From: Akkermansiaceae bacterium
Lineage (GTDB): Bacteria; Verrucomicrobiota; Verrucomicrobiia; Verrucomicrobiales; Akkermansiaceae
DNA length: 32,850 bases
Assembly (NCBI GenBank): GCA_023301545.1
Contig: JALZUI010000025.1
Span: 1-32,850, forward strand
Reading direction: 5' to 3'
The notes below the pieces were generated by a model. The model worked only from the letters and a program-made list of their open reading frames with translations, was not told the origin of the DNA and did no database searches. The stretch's first letter is position 1. Each line of letters begins with the position of its first letter. Positions 9,787 through 19,905 of this stretch are shown here, piece after piece. The translations under genes were made by a program, and so were the position numbers.

Positions 9787-10671
9787 TTAGTGAGGTTGGG
9801 TAAATTTGTTGCGGAGGGTTGGGCGACCTGAAATAGGAGTGAAGTTCTTGGGCATCACATCAGGCATGGAGTAGGAATCCATAGAAGACCCTTTTTTGTC
9901 CTCCTGATTGAGATTGATAAGATATGTCGTAATTTCAGTCTTCAGACGCTTATATTCAGGATGATCATTGAGCGTGTGTCTGTTACGAGGGTATTCGATA
10001 TCTACGGCAAAGGGTGTATCCAATGTTGCGCTAGGCCCCATCGTCAGAGGGACAATTCTATTGGACATCAGGACCGCTTCATCTACATCGTTTGTTACCA
10101 TCACAACAGTCTTACGCTCGGCTTCCCAAATATTGAGAATTTCCTCCTGCAGATCCCCTCGTGTTAAGGCGTCTAGCGCCGATAGGGGTTCGTCTAGAAT
10201 GAGAATCTCTGGCTGGAGCGAGAGCGTTCTGGCAAGCGATGCGCGTTGCCTCATGCCACCTGAGAGCTCATGTGGCTTACGGTCTCTAGCAGGTGTTAGG
10301 CTCACCATTTCAATATACCGATCGACATGCTCTGTAAGCTCTTTCTTACTCAGATCCTTAAAGACCTGAGCCGCAGCGAGCTCAATATTTTCATACGTTG
10401 TGAGCCATGGGAGGAGCGAATAGTTCTGAAACATGATCCCCAGCTTAGGTCCAGCCGCCTTAACCTTCTCACCTTTGAAGGTGACCTCCCCTTTATCTGG
10501 GAATACGAGTCCTGCGAGCAGGTTCATTAAGGTAGATTTCCCCGAACCTGAAAATCCGATAATGGAAACAAATTCGTTTTCTTCCACCTTAAGATTCACA
10601 TCTTTTAAGACCTCGTAACGATTTGACGGAGTGCCGAAGCCAACCGAGACATCCTTTAATTCTACTGACAT
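9787..10671 (-). CDS. Nitrate ABC transporter ATP-binding protein (NrtC/D-like, without the NrtA-like C-terminal domain)
   Basis: Walker [50 protein letters not shown]. Confidence 0.85.
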   Translation of the reverse strand: MSVELKDVSVGFGTPSNRYEVLKDVNLKVEENEFVSIIGFSGSGKSTLMNLLAGLVFPDKGEVTFKGEKVKAAGPKLGIMFQNYSLLPWLTTYENIELAAAQVFKDLSKKELTEHVDRYIEMVSLTPARDRKPHELSGGMRQRASLARTLSLQPEILILDEPLSALDALTRGDLQEEILNIWEAERKTVVMVTNDVDEAVLMSNRIVPLTMGPSATLDTPFAVDIEYPRNRHTLNDHPEYKRLKTEITTYLINLNQEDKKGSSMDSYSMPDVMPKNFTPISGRPTLRNKFTQPH

Positions 10672-10691
10672 AATAATAAGAGAGTTAGAGT

Positions 10692-12368
10692 TTAAAGAGA
10701 AGCTGATTCATCAAAGGAGACCAAGCGTTGGAGAACAATCATGACTCGATCGAGGAAGAACCCAATGATTCCCACTACAAAACAGGCCACGATAATATTG
10801 GCAAAGGATTGAGAAGATCCGTTCTGATATTCGTCCCAAACAAACTTCCCTAAACCATCAGAGGAAGAAAGGGCTTCAGCCGCAATCAATACCATCCAGC
10901 CTACTCCTAAAGAGATTCGCAATCCTGCAAACACAAGAGGAAGAGAAGAAGGGATAATGATTTTAAAGAGACGCGACCAGAAACCAAGACGGAGAACCTT
11001 TGCGACATTGAGATGATCTGGGTCGATGGACGAGACACCTAAGGCAGTATTCACCAAGGCAGGCCAGAGGGCACAAACCGCCACCGTACAAGCAGAGAAG
11101 ATCATCGCTGGGTTTGTCTGGAAATAACTTAAGGGGTTCGCTTGGTCATTTAAGAACAGGAAAAGTGGGTGCTTCTCTGGATCAGGGAAGAAGGCTCCAA
11201 TAATGATTTGGAAAATCAGGAGCCAAACCACAGGAGAGACCGGACGGAAGATCGAAATGATTGGGGTTAAACAAGCCATTACAATCCTATTCAATCCACA
11301 CATGATCCCCAGCGGAATTGCAACCAGACAAGCGAGGCTGAAGCCGATAATCACGGTAATAAGCGAACGATACGTTTGCCACACGATAGAAGCGGATCGA
11401 GGGTACTGCTGTCCTTTCGTTTTTTCCGCTTTCTCGGTATTCGACACCAGTGACTTAGCTTGCTTATAGGCTTCGCCTCCGTCTGTGGTAGTATTGAGTT
11501 GAGTCGACGCATCCGCAGCCTTCGCAAGAAGCGTATCCCCTTTCACCTCGCGGTTTCCGGAGGTAAGGTAATCGATTCTTTTTTTGGAGTGTTGGATTTC
11601 ATCAGCCAGCTTATTTGCCGCCAACTGAGCAGCTTTCACTTCTTTGGGAGGATTAGATCGAATGAGATCTATCTTTGTTTTGATTAATTTGAGCTCTTCT
11701 TTTTCGCTCTCACTCTTTATCCCATTTTCTTTAATGAGAGTGACCAGCTGTTGTGGCTCAGCCGTCTTGTTGGCCACCTTTTGAGCTAGAGCTTCCTCAG
11801 CACTTTTTCGCTCTTTTTTCTGTGAAAAGGAGAGTGCTTTCAGTTCGTCATATTCTGCTTTAATAGGCGCGATTTCAGACTCCATCTTCTCTTTCGCTTG
11901 TGCGGCAATCGACTGTGAATCGGCCTCTAATGCGGCATATTCACCTTCTTGCTTCTGTATCAAGGCTTCGATCTTCTCAACCTCTGCACCACGGTCTTCG
12001 CCTGTAGTCATGAAGGCTTGTTCCTTCTCACTTTCCTTTTCATGGAAGCGGTAACTATCCTTCCACGCATCCCATACTCTAGTCGGGGTTGGCACCTCTC
12101 CTGATTTGGTCTTATGATTCGGCCCTAAAACAGTCCAAGCGGCAAGGCAAGCGAAGACAAAGACGATCGGGAGCAGCATATAGCGGCTGATATCTCGAAT
12201 CTGTTTTTGTGGCTCTTCTTTGAAAAGGAGTCGGACGGGAGGATCCAGTACTTTAAAGCCACTGACATCAATGACCTTTAGTATACTATATTTGATTTTA
12301 TCTTTTGTAGGATTAGCCATAGAGCAAAACGTTGTATCTGAAACCCGATACAGCTCACCCCATGCCAA
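10692..12368 (-). CDS. nrtB: Nitrate ABC transporter permease (NrtB-like) with long charged insertion; likely start at 12320
   Basis: C-terminal half is a binding-protein-dependent permease ([29 protein letters not shown]...[15 protein letters not shown]...[18 protein letters not shown]). N-terminal TM then about 220 residues of charged heptad-like sequence. Confidence 0.83.
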   Translation of the reverse strand: MAWGELYRVSDTTFCSMANPTKDKIKYSILKVIDVSGFKVLDPPVRLLFKEEPQKQIRDISRYMLLPIVFVFACLAAWTVLGPNHKTKSGEVPTPTRVWDAWKDSYRFHEKESEKEQAFMTTGEDRGAEVEKIEALIQKQEGEYAALEADSQSIAAQAKEKMESEIAPIKAEYDELKALSFSQKKERKSAEEALAQKVANKTAEPQQLVTLIKENGIKSESEKEELKLIKTKIDLIRSNPPKEVKAAQLAANKLADEIQHSKKRIDYLTSGNREVKGDTLLAKAADASTQLNTTTDGGEAYKQAKSLVSNTEKAEKTKGQQYPRSASIVWQTYRSLITVIIGFSLACLVAIPLGIMCGLNRIVMACLTPIISIFRPVSPVVWLLIFQIIIGAFFPDPEKHPLFLFLNDQANPLSYFQTNPAMIFSACTVAVCALWPALVNTALGVSSIDPDHLNVAKVLRLGFWSRLFKIIIPSSLPLVFAGLRISLGVGWMVLIAAEALSSSDGLGKFVWDEYQNGSSQSFANIIVACFVVGIIGFFLDRVMIVLQRLVSFDESASL

Positions 12369-12388
12369 CCCCGCTCACCCCAAAAATT

Positions 12389-12877
12389 TTAATCGCATGT
12401 CGCAGATGAATAAAATTCATGCTCGCCAAGTGAAAGGGTTCCTCCGCTAGTAATTCGACATCGCAACCCCCCTTTTCCTTTAAGATATTCATGCACGCCA
12501 GGGGCACACGCTTCATCCATCCAATAGCATGGAGCGGCCTCCTCTGATCCGGTAAACTTCAGATTCCCCACAGAAAATTCCTTCCCAATCAACGCATTCA
12601 AATCAAGCCCTTCGGTAATAACGTTTCTGCGAAAGGCCGAACTACATAAATCGGGTAAGGAGAAGTGCTCTTTGACCTCATTGTAAACCTGTAGGTCAAA
12701 GAATGTAATTTGCCCCTTAAAATCTTCCTTAAAGTCATAATACCGATCACCGAGAATTCCTCTTCCAGCGACCAATTCAGCAGACTCCGCAGATTCTATA
12801 TGATAATTGGCCGCGCCTTTTCCATGCCTCCCTTTGTAGCTATGGCCCTTTGATAAATATAATTTTTTTACTATCAT
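12389..12877 (-). CDS. MOSC-domain-like protein
   Basis: AGRGILGDRYYDFK, RRNVITEGLDLNALIGKEFSVGNLKFTGSEEAAPCYWMD, GLRCRITSGGTLSLGE match MOSC-domain features; overlaps the moaA stop and sits in the Moco operon. Confidence 0.78.
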   Translation of the reverse strand: MIVKKLYLSKGHSYKGRHGKGAANYHIESAESAELVAGRGILGDRYYDFKEDFKGQITFFDLQVYNEVKEHFSLPDLCSSAFRRNVITEGLDLNALIGKEFSVGNLKFTGSEEAAPCYWMDEACAPGVHEYLKGKGGLRCRITSGGTLSLGEHEFYSSATCD

Positions 12878-13869
12878 CCTCCTATGTAACTCATTTCTAT
12901 TTTTTTCTGGCTCACGATTCCCCGTAATTCTGAATAACGATCCGTGCGATTACCCCAAAAACCTCTCAGCATAGCGCTCACCTCCGTAACTGAGCCACTT
13001 TCACGAAGTACGGACTTAAGATCCGTCCCGGTAGACGCAAACAGGCACCCATATATCTTCCCCTCAGCCGACAACCGGAGCCGTGAACAATCACTACAAA
13101 ATGGTTGGGTTACAGAGCGAATAATCCCTACCTTCCCCCCGCCATCACTATAGGAGAAATTCTCCGCCACCGCAGCGACTTGTCGCGGGTCTGGGTTGAC
13201 CCCATACTCTGCATCTAAGAGTTCTAAAATTTGATCGGCAGGAAACACCTCTTCGACACTCCACTGATTCGACTCTCCTACGTCCATGAATTCGATAAAG
13301 CGAAGGAGCAGATGGTGCTGTCTAGCGAATGCGGCTAGCGGAAGAATCTCAGCGCTGTTCATGCTCTTTTGAATGACCGCATTTACCTTCACAGGAAGCC
13401 CTGCTTGTTGTGCCGCAAAGATGCCCGAGAGCACTCGATCGACATCTGCTCCGACCCCATTCATTGCCGCAAAGGTTTCAGGATTTATGGCATCTAAACT
13501 GACAGTTACTCGGGACAATCCAGCGTTCTTTAACCGCTCCGCATAATGCCCTAGTAAGATTCCGTTTGAGGTCAGCGCAATATCTTCGATCCCAGGAATA
13601 GCAGAAAGCATCCGCACAAGCTCATCGATATTTTTTCGTAAAAGAGGTTCGCCACCAGTCAGGCGAATCTTAGTCACTCCTAAACCAGCAGCAGCTTTCG
13701 CAACCGTTGTGATCTCTTCAAAGGAGAGTAACTCCTTCCGATCCAAAAAAGGGTAATCTGCGCCAAACTTTTCCGCCGGCATACAATACCCGCATCTGAA
13801 ATTACAGCGATCTGTTACCGAAATACGGAGATCTCCTAAAGCTCTGCCTCGTTGGTCTGTAATAGCCAT
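12874..13869 (-). CDS. moaA: GTP 3',8-cyclase MoaA
   Basis: RISVTDRCNFRCGYCMP radical SAM motif, RLTGGEPLLR, C-terminal FCSDCSRLRLSAEGKIYGCLF. Confidence 0.95.
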   Translation of the reverse strand: MAITDQRGRALGDLRISVTDRCNFRCGYCMPAEKFGADYPFLDRKELLSFEEITTVAKAAAGLGVTKIRLTGGEPLLRKNIDELVRMLSAIPGIEDIALTSNGILLGHYAERLKNAGLSRVTVSLDAINPETFAAMNGVGADVDRVLSGIFAAQQAGLPVKVNAVIQKSMNSAEILPLAAFARQHHLLLRFIEFMDVGESNQWSVEEVFPADQILELLDAEYGVNPDPRQVAAVAENFSYSDGGGKVGIIRSVTQPFCSDCSRLRLSAEGKIYGCLFASTGTDLKSVLRESGSVTEVSAMLRGFWGNRTDRYSELRGIVSQKKIEMSYIGG

Positions 13870-13870
13870 C

Positions 13871-14302
13871 TTATGATTTTATACAGTTCGGGCACGGGGC
13901 GGTATAAACAGACTCTCCATCAGCATAGGTTTCAAACTTCCAGATCGGCACCTCAGTTTTGATTTCGTCTATCAAAAACTGGCACGCTTGAAATGCTTCT
14001 GCACGATGCGAAGAGGCGATCGCTATAAAAACCGCGCACTCTCCCACCACGCACTCTCCTATACGGTGAACGGCATAGGCCGCGGTGATCGGAAACTTAT
14101 CTAGAGCCTTCTGCACGAGTTCGTCTCCTGTCGACTGCGCCAAAGCGGGATGGTGCTCGTATCGTAAAGAGGTAACAGACTTTCCGTTATGATGGTTTCT
14201 CACAATCCCTTCAAAGACAACATAGGCCCCACAAGTGTCATCAACCACTTGCTCTCTTATTTTCTCCGTCTGAATGACGGTGGAAGTAATGTGAAAACTC
14301 AT
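13871..14302 (-). CDS. moaE: Molybdopterin synthase catalytic subunit MoaE
   Basis: GAYVVFEGIVRNHHNGKSVTSLRYEHHPALA, VHRIGECVVGECAVFIAIASSHRAEAFQACQFLIDEIKTEVPIWK. Confidence 0.94.
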   Translation of the reverse strand: MSFHITSTVIQTEKIREQVVDDTCGAYVVFEGIVRNHHNGKSVTSLRYEHHPALAQSTGDELVQKALDKFPITAAYAVHRIGECVVGECAVFIAIASSHRAEAFQACQFLIDEIKTEVPIWKFETYADGESVYTAPCPNCIKS

Positions 14303-14306
14303 AAAA

Positions 14307-15122
14307 TTATCCGCCCATAAAGGGGGGCATGAAAGCGATTATATCATCTGGGCTAAAGACATGGTTCCAACTCGTAAAGGCATTATTCACAGCAGGCTTC
14401 ATCTCAGGTAATTTGGTCGATAGATGATGACGCATACGACATTCTTCCCACAGTCCAGCTAACGTCACCGCCGTCGAAGTCACGTGCTCTGAGGAACAAC
14501 CCGCCTCCTCTCTTAGCTTGGCATAATACTCCACTGTCACTTGCTTTTCTGAGACCTCATTTCCTTGCTGTGCCTTCCATTCGTTAAGGTCTTCAGGGTA
14601 GTTTAGGTTGGTCAATAGATTCATCCTGTCAGGAGCAAGCTCCACCCGCGAAAGATTCTCTAAGAAGGAGCGTAAGCAACGCGAATTGCTTTCAAACACC
14701 TTATCCAGAGCCACTTTGGCAGAGGGTGAATATAAGGAGCAATGACCTTCAGGTACTGCGTCATAAGGATTCAGATAACATACAATATCTTTATTCTGCT
14801 CACGGCTTTCTACTAAGCGTAACAAGTCCTCCTTACCTACATTCGGTAAGTCGCAAGCCAAGACGAGCCAATCACAGTCTGGAGAGTGAGCGAATGCAGT
14901 AGCCATCCCTCCGAGAGGCCCCTGACTAGGCGCTAGATCAGGTAAATCGTATGCATTAGACTTCTCTGCTCCATACGGGAGCGAAACATACACTTCATCG
15001 CACACTTCCGAAAGAAGCCTTAAAGAGCGGTCTTTAAAAGTCTCGCCTTCATGTGTCAGCAATTGCTTAGGCTGCCCCATCCGCTGACTGAGACCACCTG
15101 TAAGTAATAACCCCTTGATCAT
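14307..15122 (-). CDS. MobA-MoaD fusion: Mo-cofactor nucleotidyltransferase plus molybdopterin synthase sulfur carrier
   Basis: N-terminus LLLTGGLSQRMGQPKQLL and LACDLPNV (MobA family); C-terminus VTVEYYAKLREEAG...PDDIIAFMPPFMGG with terminal Gly-Gly (MoaD). Confidence 0.9.
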   Translation of the reverse strand: MIKGLLLTGGLSQRMGQPKQLLTHEGETFKDRSLRLLSEVCDEVYVSLPYGAEKSNAYDLPDLAPSQGPLGGMATAFAHSPDCDWLVLACDLPNVGKEDLLRLVESREQNKDIVCYLNPYDAVPEGHCSLYSPSAKVALDKVFESNSRCLRSFLENLSRVELAPDRMNLLTNLNYPEDLNEWKAQQGNEVSEKQVTVEYYAKLREEAGCSSEHVTSTAVTLAGLWEECRMRHHLSTKLPEMKPAVNNAFTSWNHVFSPDDIIAFMPPFMGG

Positions 15123-15133
15123 TCGATTCCGGA

Positions 15134-15610
15134 TTAAGAGGTTTGAAAGTCGGATTTACCTCCTGTTTTCTTCTCTAACTTTAGGTCGGTAATAGTAATG
15201 CCAGGATTCTGTGATTTACACATATCATAGAGCGTCAACGCGGCGGTTGAAGCTCCTTGTATGGCTTCCATTTCCACTCCCGTCTTCCCTTCGATTTTAC
15301 AGGTGCACTCTATCTTAAGAGACTCCGCATCGTTAGGCAGCACTTTAATAGAAGCGTGGCTGAGAGAGAGAGGGTGGCACATTGGGATCAACTCCGAGGT
15401 CTTTTTAGTCCCCATAATTCCCGCAATAGTAGCGGTTTGAATCACGGACCCTTTTTTGGTAACCAAATCCCCATCAACCATTTGAGCAATCAGGTCAGAC
15501 CCTAGAATAACCTTACAGCTCGCCACTGCGACTCGTTCAGAAACACTTTTGCCGCCGATATCTACCATTCTCGGCCTTCCCGCTTCATCTATGTGTGTGA
15601 AATTAGACAT
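15134..15610 (-). CDS. moaC: Cyclic pyranopterin monophosphate synthase MoaC
   Basis: FTHIDEAGRPRMVDIGGKSVSERVAVA, GTKKTSELIPMCHPLSLSH, GKTGVEMEAIQGASTAALTLYDMCKS. Confidence 0.96.
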   Translation of the reverse strand: MSNFTHIDEAGRPRMVDIGGKSVSERVAVASCKVILGSDLIAQMVDGDLVTKKGSVIQTATIAGIMGTKKTSELIPMCHPLSLSHASIKVLPNDAESLKIECTCKIEGKTGVEMEAIQGASTAALTLYDMCKSQNPGITITDLKLEKKTGGKSDFQTS

Positions 15611-15643
15611 TATCCCTTGTTGTATACGAATACCTTAGCATTT

Positions 15644-16816
15644 TTAAAGCCAAGATGCAAATTCGACGAGATTATTGCTTTTATGATCAGGAGGAATCGT
15701 CACATACCCTTGACTCCCAACCATTGAAACGAAATCCCCTGAATTACTTGTCGCTAAAAGCTGAACAGTTCCCCCATCTTCTAATCGAGCGGGAATATGT
15801 AATACAAAATGATGAGCAGGTATGTCTCCTAGGACTTGTACCATTCTCTTACTCAGGGAATGATCCCCCATCATTTTACGCAGGGCGGGCTGCACATAAT
15901 GGTGAAAACAGATCAAGGCTGAGAGAGCGTTCCCGGGGAGAGAAAAAATAGGAACGGGACTGTTCCAAAATGCGAATGGCTTCCCTGGGCGTTGCGTCAC
16001 TCCATGAAATACCGGGTCTCCCGCATAGGACGAAATCACTTCTCGCAAGTAATCCGTCGTCCCTCTTGAAATGGCTCCGCAGGTAATAATCACATCGACT
16101 TCGCTAAGGTGGGTGTCGAAAAAGCATTGAAAGCTCTCTCTACTGTCAGCGACGTGTTCATGAACTAAGGAGCTCACCCCCAGTTTGTCTAACGCTGTAG
16201 AAATCGCCGTCATATGTGATTGCCTGATTTGGTGCGGTAATGGGCGAGCTTCTGGAGCAACTACTTCCGCCCCTGTTGTCAACAAGGCCACCCTAGGAGC
16301 TCTATATACAGATGTCGATGCGACTCCCAATGACGCTAGCAGGAGCATAACGCTAGAGTCTACCAGAGTCCCGATTGGTAAAACCTCTTGTCCCGCCAGA
16401 GTATCGTCCCCCTTTCGGTGTATAAACTGTCCCCTCTTTATCTTTTCAGGAGCCTCCAAAATCACATATTCCCCACTAAAGGTTAACTCCTCTACGGGCA
16501 CGACTGTATCACAACCCACAGGTAGGACGCCTCCCGTATTGATGCGAAATGCGGTATCCACATCTTCAATTTGAACCTCTGGCTGACCCGCTTCTACCGT
16601 TTTACTGAGTCGATACTTACTTTGCCCTTCTCTGTAGGATAACGCCACTCCATCCATGGTTACCCGATCATACGGGGGGTAATCTCGATCAGCTAATATT
16701 GCAGCAGATAAAACACGACCACATAATGAAGCACGTGGAATCTCCTCGGTCGGCAAGACCGAGAGGCGATCATGTATTAGAGTACATGCATCAGTAGGTG
16801 AAATAAGGTCGTTCAT
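15644..16816 (-). CDS. moeA: Molybdopterin molybdenumtransferase MoeA
   Basis: DYPPYDRVTMDGVAL, RINTGGVLPVGCDTVVPVEE, RVALLTTGAEVV, FHGVTQRPGKPFAFW, FSLPGNALSALICFH. Confidence 0.95.
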   Translation of the reverse strand: MNDLISPTDACTLIHDRLSVLPTEEIPRASLCGRVLSAAILADRDYPPYDRVTMDGVALSYREGQSKYRLSKTVEAGQPEVQIEDVDTAFRINTGGVLPVGCDTVVPVEELTFSGEYVILEAPEKIKRGQFIHRKGDDTLAGQEVLPIGTLVDSSVMLLLASLGVASTSVYRAPRVALLTTGAEVVAPEARPLPHQIRQSHMTAISTALDKLGVSSLVHEHVADSRESFQCFFDTHLSEVDVIITCGAISRGTTDYLREVISSYAGDPVFHGVTQRPGKPFAFWNSPVPIFSLPGNALSALICFHHYVQPALRKMMGDHSLSKRMVQVLGDIPAHHFVLHIPARLEDGGTVQLLATSNSGDFVSMVGSQGYVTIPPDHKSNNLVEFASWL

Positions 16817-16839
16817 AAAAATATGCTCTCCTGTAAATA

Positions 16840-16869
16840 AAAAGTAGCTGAATTTCTCCAGCTACTTTT
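16840..16869 (-). terminator. Intra-operon hairpin/terminator between nrtA and moeA
   Basis: Perfect 11-bp inverted repeat AAAAGTAGCTG-N8-CAGCTACTTTT; the minus strand continues TTTTTATTT after the stem. Confidence 0.7.
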
Positions 16870-16899
16870 ACTTTGCTATGGATTATTACAAATTTTTTC

Positions 16900-18249
16900 T
16901 TACTCTGCAGTATCTTTATTCCCTATTGCGTGGGCATTTAGGTAAGCAATTGGCTTCTTCCCATCATAGGTAACTCCATCAATGAAGTCTGAAGTAGGAG
17001 CCTTGTACCCATCATACTCAGGAGCTGGGAAGTCTGAAGCCTCAAGCACTCCTTCCTCAACAAGCATGTCCGCAGCCTTACGGTAGACGTCTGGTAAGTA
17101 AACACTCTTAGCCGTTTCGTGGTACCAAGACGCTGGTTTAGCCTCTGTGATTTGCCCCCAGCGACGCATTTGCGTCAAGAACCAGACTCCATCCGAAAAG
17201 TGTGGATACGTTGCATGGTACTTGAAGAAGACGTTAAAATCAAGCATCTCACGCTTGTCGGTCTGTTGGAAGTAGAAGTGCCCACTCATCGAGTTATTGA
17301 TAATGTCAAAGTCTGCTCCAACGTAGTTAGGTTGTGAGAGAATACGGCACGCTTCAGCTCTGTTTACTAACTTGCCATCTTCGGTCTCATCTAGCCATTT
17401 ACCAGCCTTGATCAGTGCTTTTGTCAGCGCGATGAGGGTATTTGGATTTTCATCAGCCCAGGCCTTTGTGATTCCAAAAACCTTTTCCGGATTATTTTTC
17501 CAGATATCATAGTTCGTGATCACAGGAACTCCGATCCCTTTAGATACTGCTTGTTGGTTCCATGGCTCTCCTACACAATACGCCACATTCTTTCCTGACT
17601 CCAATGTCGAAGGCATTTGAGGTGGAGGAGTAGTCGATAATTCAATATCTCCGTCAGTGAACCCCTTCAGGTCAGTTGAAGTATACATCCCTGGATTAAT
17701 TCCAGCAGCTGCCAGCCAGTATCTCATCTCGTAGTTATGAGTCGAGACCGGGAAGACCATTCCCATCGGAAGCTTTTTGCCGTCTTCTTTAGCCTCATCT
17801 ACAATCGGCTTCAGAGATGCTGCAGAAATTGGATGCGGTGGAGTATCAGACTGAAGTGACTCGTCATTCTCCTGCATTTGCTCCCAAATCGCGTTTGAAA
17901 CCGTAATCCCGTTACCATTCAAGTCTAAGGTATAAGGAGTCACAATGTGAGCTTTGGTACCAAAGCCGATCGTCGCCGCAATTGGCTGACCCGATAGCAT
18001 GTGCGCTCCATCTAACTCGCCATTGATGACGTTATCTAATAATTGCTTCCAGTTTGGTTGCGCAATCACTTTTACCTGAAGACCTTCCTCCTCGAAATAG
18101 CCTTTCTCTTTAGCAATAACAAGAGGAGCGCAGTCTGTTAGCTTAATAAAGCCTAGCTTTAGCTCATCTTTTTCGACTTCTAAGGTTTCTGCCTGTACTA
18201 GGCTAGTTGTGGCAAAAAGCGCCAACGTTGATTTTAATAGTAATTTCAT
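16900..18249 (-). CDS. nrtA: Nitrate ABC transporter periplasmic substrate-binding protein NrtA
   Basis: Signal peptide [59 protein letters not shown]-terminal [22 protein letters not shown] typical of NrtA. Confidence 0.92.
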   Translation of the reverse strand: MKLLLKSTLALFATTSLVQAETLEVEKDELKLGFIKLTDCAPLVIAKEKGYFEEEGLQVKVIAQPNWKQLLDNVINGELDGAHMLSGQPIAATIGFGTKAHIVTPYTLDLNGNGITVSNAIWEQMQENDESLQSDTPPHPISAASLKPIVDEAKEDGKKLPMGMVFPVSTHNYEMRYWLAAAGINPGMYTSTDLKGFTDGDIELSTTPPPQMPSTLESGKNVAYCVGEPWNQQAVSKGIGVPVITNYDIWKNNPEKVFGITKAWADENPNTLIALTKALIKAGKWLDETEDGKLVNRAEACRILSQPNYVGADFDIINNSMSGHFYFQQTDKREMLDFNVFFKYHATYPHFSDGVWFLTQMRRWGQITEAKPASWYHETAKSVYLPDVYRKAADMLVEEGVLEASDFPAPEYDGYKAPTSDFIDGVTYDGKKPIAYLNAHAIGNKDTAE

Positions 18250-18284
18250 TTTTATATTTGGGGGGTAATTGAATTAAGAAAAAA

Positions 18285-19583
18285 TTAGAACTTATAGTCT
18301 AACTGAACAGAAGCCTGTGCGATATCAGCACTGGCTCTGCCAAAGCTACTGTCATTATCGTTGTTGCCAAAGTAGTAGGCAAACTTAGCTAAAACGGTGA
18401 GGTTCTCATTAATAGGCTTAATAAGCACTGCATCCGCTTCCCATCCGTAGGTTTCACTAAAGTCTTCATCCATGAAGTAGTGTAATGCACCTACCGCTTT
18501 GATTCCACCAGGGAGACCTGCTTTCACTGCAGATACATAGAAGTCTGCGATTCCATCCCAATCTACTAAACCTAATTGACTACCTAAGAAGGCATCAGCA
18601 AACCCATTGAATTTGTGGGCGGTTTGTAAAGGAGTTACGAAATCTGCCCCTTGAAAGACCAATCCCGCAGACCCTGCGATCCCGGCAACCTTCTGGGAGT
18701 ATTTAACGTGTCCATAATAGTCGGTGTAGCTATCTTTATCCCCGGCTTCAGTCTGCACCGCTCCTTCTAAGTAAAGAGATCCAGCCCCCGCTTTAAGAGT
18801 CGCGAAAGAACCATAGGTATTAGAACTAGCGAAGTCCCCTTGGTCTGAGAAATCGAACAGGTAAGCATAAGCACCTAGTTTATGTGAACCTAAATTGAAT
18901 TTGGCATTAATCAGATGCGCATCTCCTTCTAATTCACCTAGCTGACCGTTAGCATCACTACCAAAAATTCGATTAACCTGTGAAACGTAACCGTAGTAGA
19001 GATCTACAACGTCGTTTTTGTATCCAACGGTGACCCCATCATAGGTTTGTTCGTTATTACGCCATGCCACTCCACCTACGAATTGCTGGTCGTCTAAGTT
19101 AATGCGTTGGCGTCCGACCTTAGCGCTAAATCCGTAACCTTCATACGCAAGGTAAGCTTGGTTAAGCTCTTCCGTCTCCGGATCAGCAATGACTGTATGA
19201 CCCGGTTCGAATGGGTCAGCAACTGCAGTGCGAGTAGGAGTACTGCGGAAATCATCTACTAAGGCGTAGGAAAACTCCCCTTCTGCAAAAAGACTGAACC
19301 CACCGTACTTTTTCGTCTTCAACCCGGGTCTTAATCTGGTTGTTAAGGCATTAGAAGATTGAAGACCTTGCTGATCACGAAACTCGTAACGGAGCCTTGC
19401 GTCCAACGTAGGGCGTACCGCCCAGTCATTCACGCCATCAAGGAAATTGACCCCTTGTATAGCCGCTTGTGGGAATGGTAAAATAGATAGACTTGATTCA
19501 TCAGTAGGGATGAAACTTTCGCCGGCATGTGAACTTGCTGTAAATGCCGCGACCGCAGATAGAGTAATGATTTTATGTTGCAT
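18285..19583 (-). CDS. Outer-membrane porin-like protein (alginate-export-type beta-barrel) heading the nitrate operon
   Basis: Signal peptide, beta-barrel repeats, RLRYEFRDQQGLQSSNALTTRLRPGLKT, GRQRINLDDQQFVGGVAWRNNEQTYDGV; C-terminal VQLDYKF. Confidence 0.8.
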   Translation of the reverse strand: MQHKIITLSAVAAFTASSHAGESFIPTDESSLSILPFPQAAIQGVNFLDGVNDWAVRPTLDARLRYEFRDQQGLQSSNALTTRLRPGLKTKKYGGFSLFAEGEFSYALVDDFRSTPTRTAVADPFEPGHTVIADPETEELNQAYLAYEGYGFSAKVGRQRINLDDQQFVGGVAWRNNEQTYDGVTVGYKNDVVDLYYGYVSQVNRIFGSDANGQLGELEGDAHLINAKFNLGSHKLGAYAYLFDFSDQGDFASSNTYGSFATLKAGAGSLYLEGAVQTEAGDKDSYTDYYGHVKYSQKVAGIAGSAGLVFQGADFVTPLQTAHKFNGFADAFLGSQLGLVDWDGIADFYVSAVKAGLPGGIKAVGALHYFMDEDFSETYGWEADAVLIKPINENLTVLAKFAYYFGNNDNDSSFGRASADIAQASVQLDYKF

Positions 19584-19638
19584 GACGTATCATCCTACAG
19601 CTTAAGGCGTGCCAATCTGGAATCTCTAATAAAATTAA

Positions 19639-19659
19639 AATTCATCAAAAACATGAATT
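19639..19659. promoter_or_regulatory. Imperfectly placed inverted repeat AATTCAT-N7-ATGAATT in the nitrate divergent promoter
   Basis: Direct reading: 7-bp arms with a 7-nt spacer, within the 19584-19905 intergenic region. Confidence 0.3.
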
Positions 19660-19842
19660 AAATTTATTTAAACCATTCAAAGCCTAGTGAGATATGAGCG
19701 AAATCTCTTAATACGGCTACTCATTCAAATAGAGAGCCCCTTTCGAAAACCTCTTCCCTATAAGACCTAGATTTACTTAGGTGACTGAAATTGCGCTCAA
19801 GTCAACTCCTTGAGATTTCACCACCCCTTAACTATCACATCT

Positions 19843-19867
19843 AGTGCATGAAAAACATTCATGCACT
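19843..19867. promoter_or_regulatory. Perfect 10-bp inverted repeat AGTGCATGAA-N5-TTCATGCACT upstream of nirA
   Basis: Direct reading; lies between the divergent porin/nrt operon and nirA, 38 nt before the probable nirA ATG at 19906. Confidence 0.55.
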
Positions 19868-19905
19868 CCGTCAGCCCTTGGCATTCGTCATGCTATTTTG
19901 TATGT

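Noticed and set aside
19861-19905. Upstream 15-codon extension of nirA
   Set aside because: Overlaps a perfect palindrome and gives a non-conserved N-terminus; MEDSFNDTQ at 19906 is a better start.
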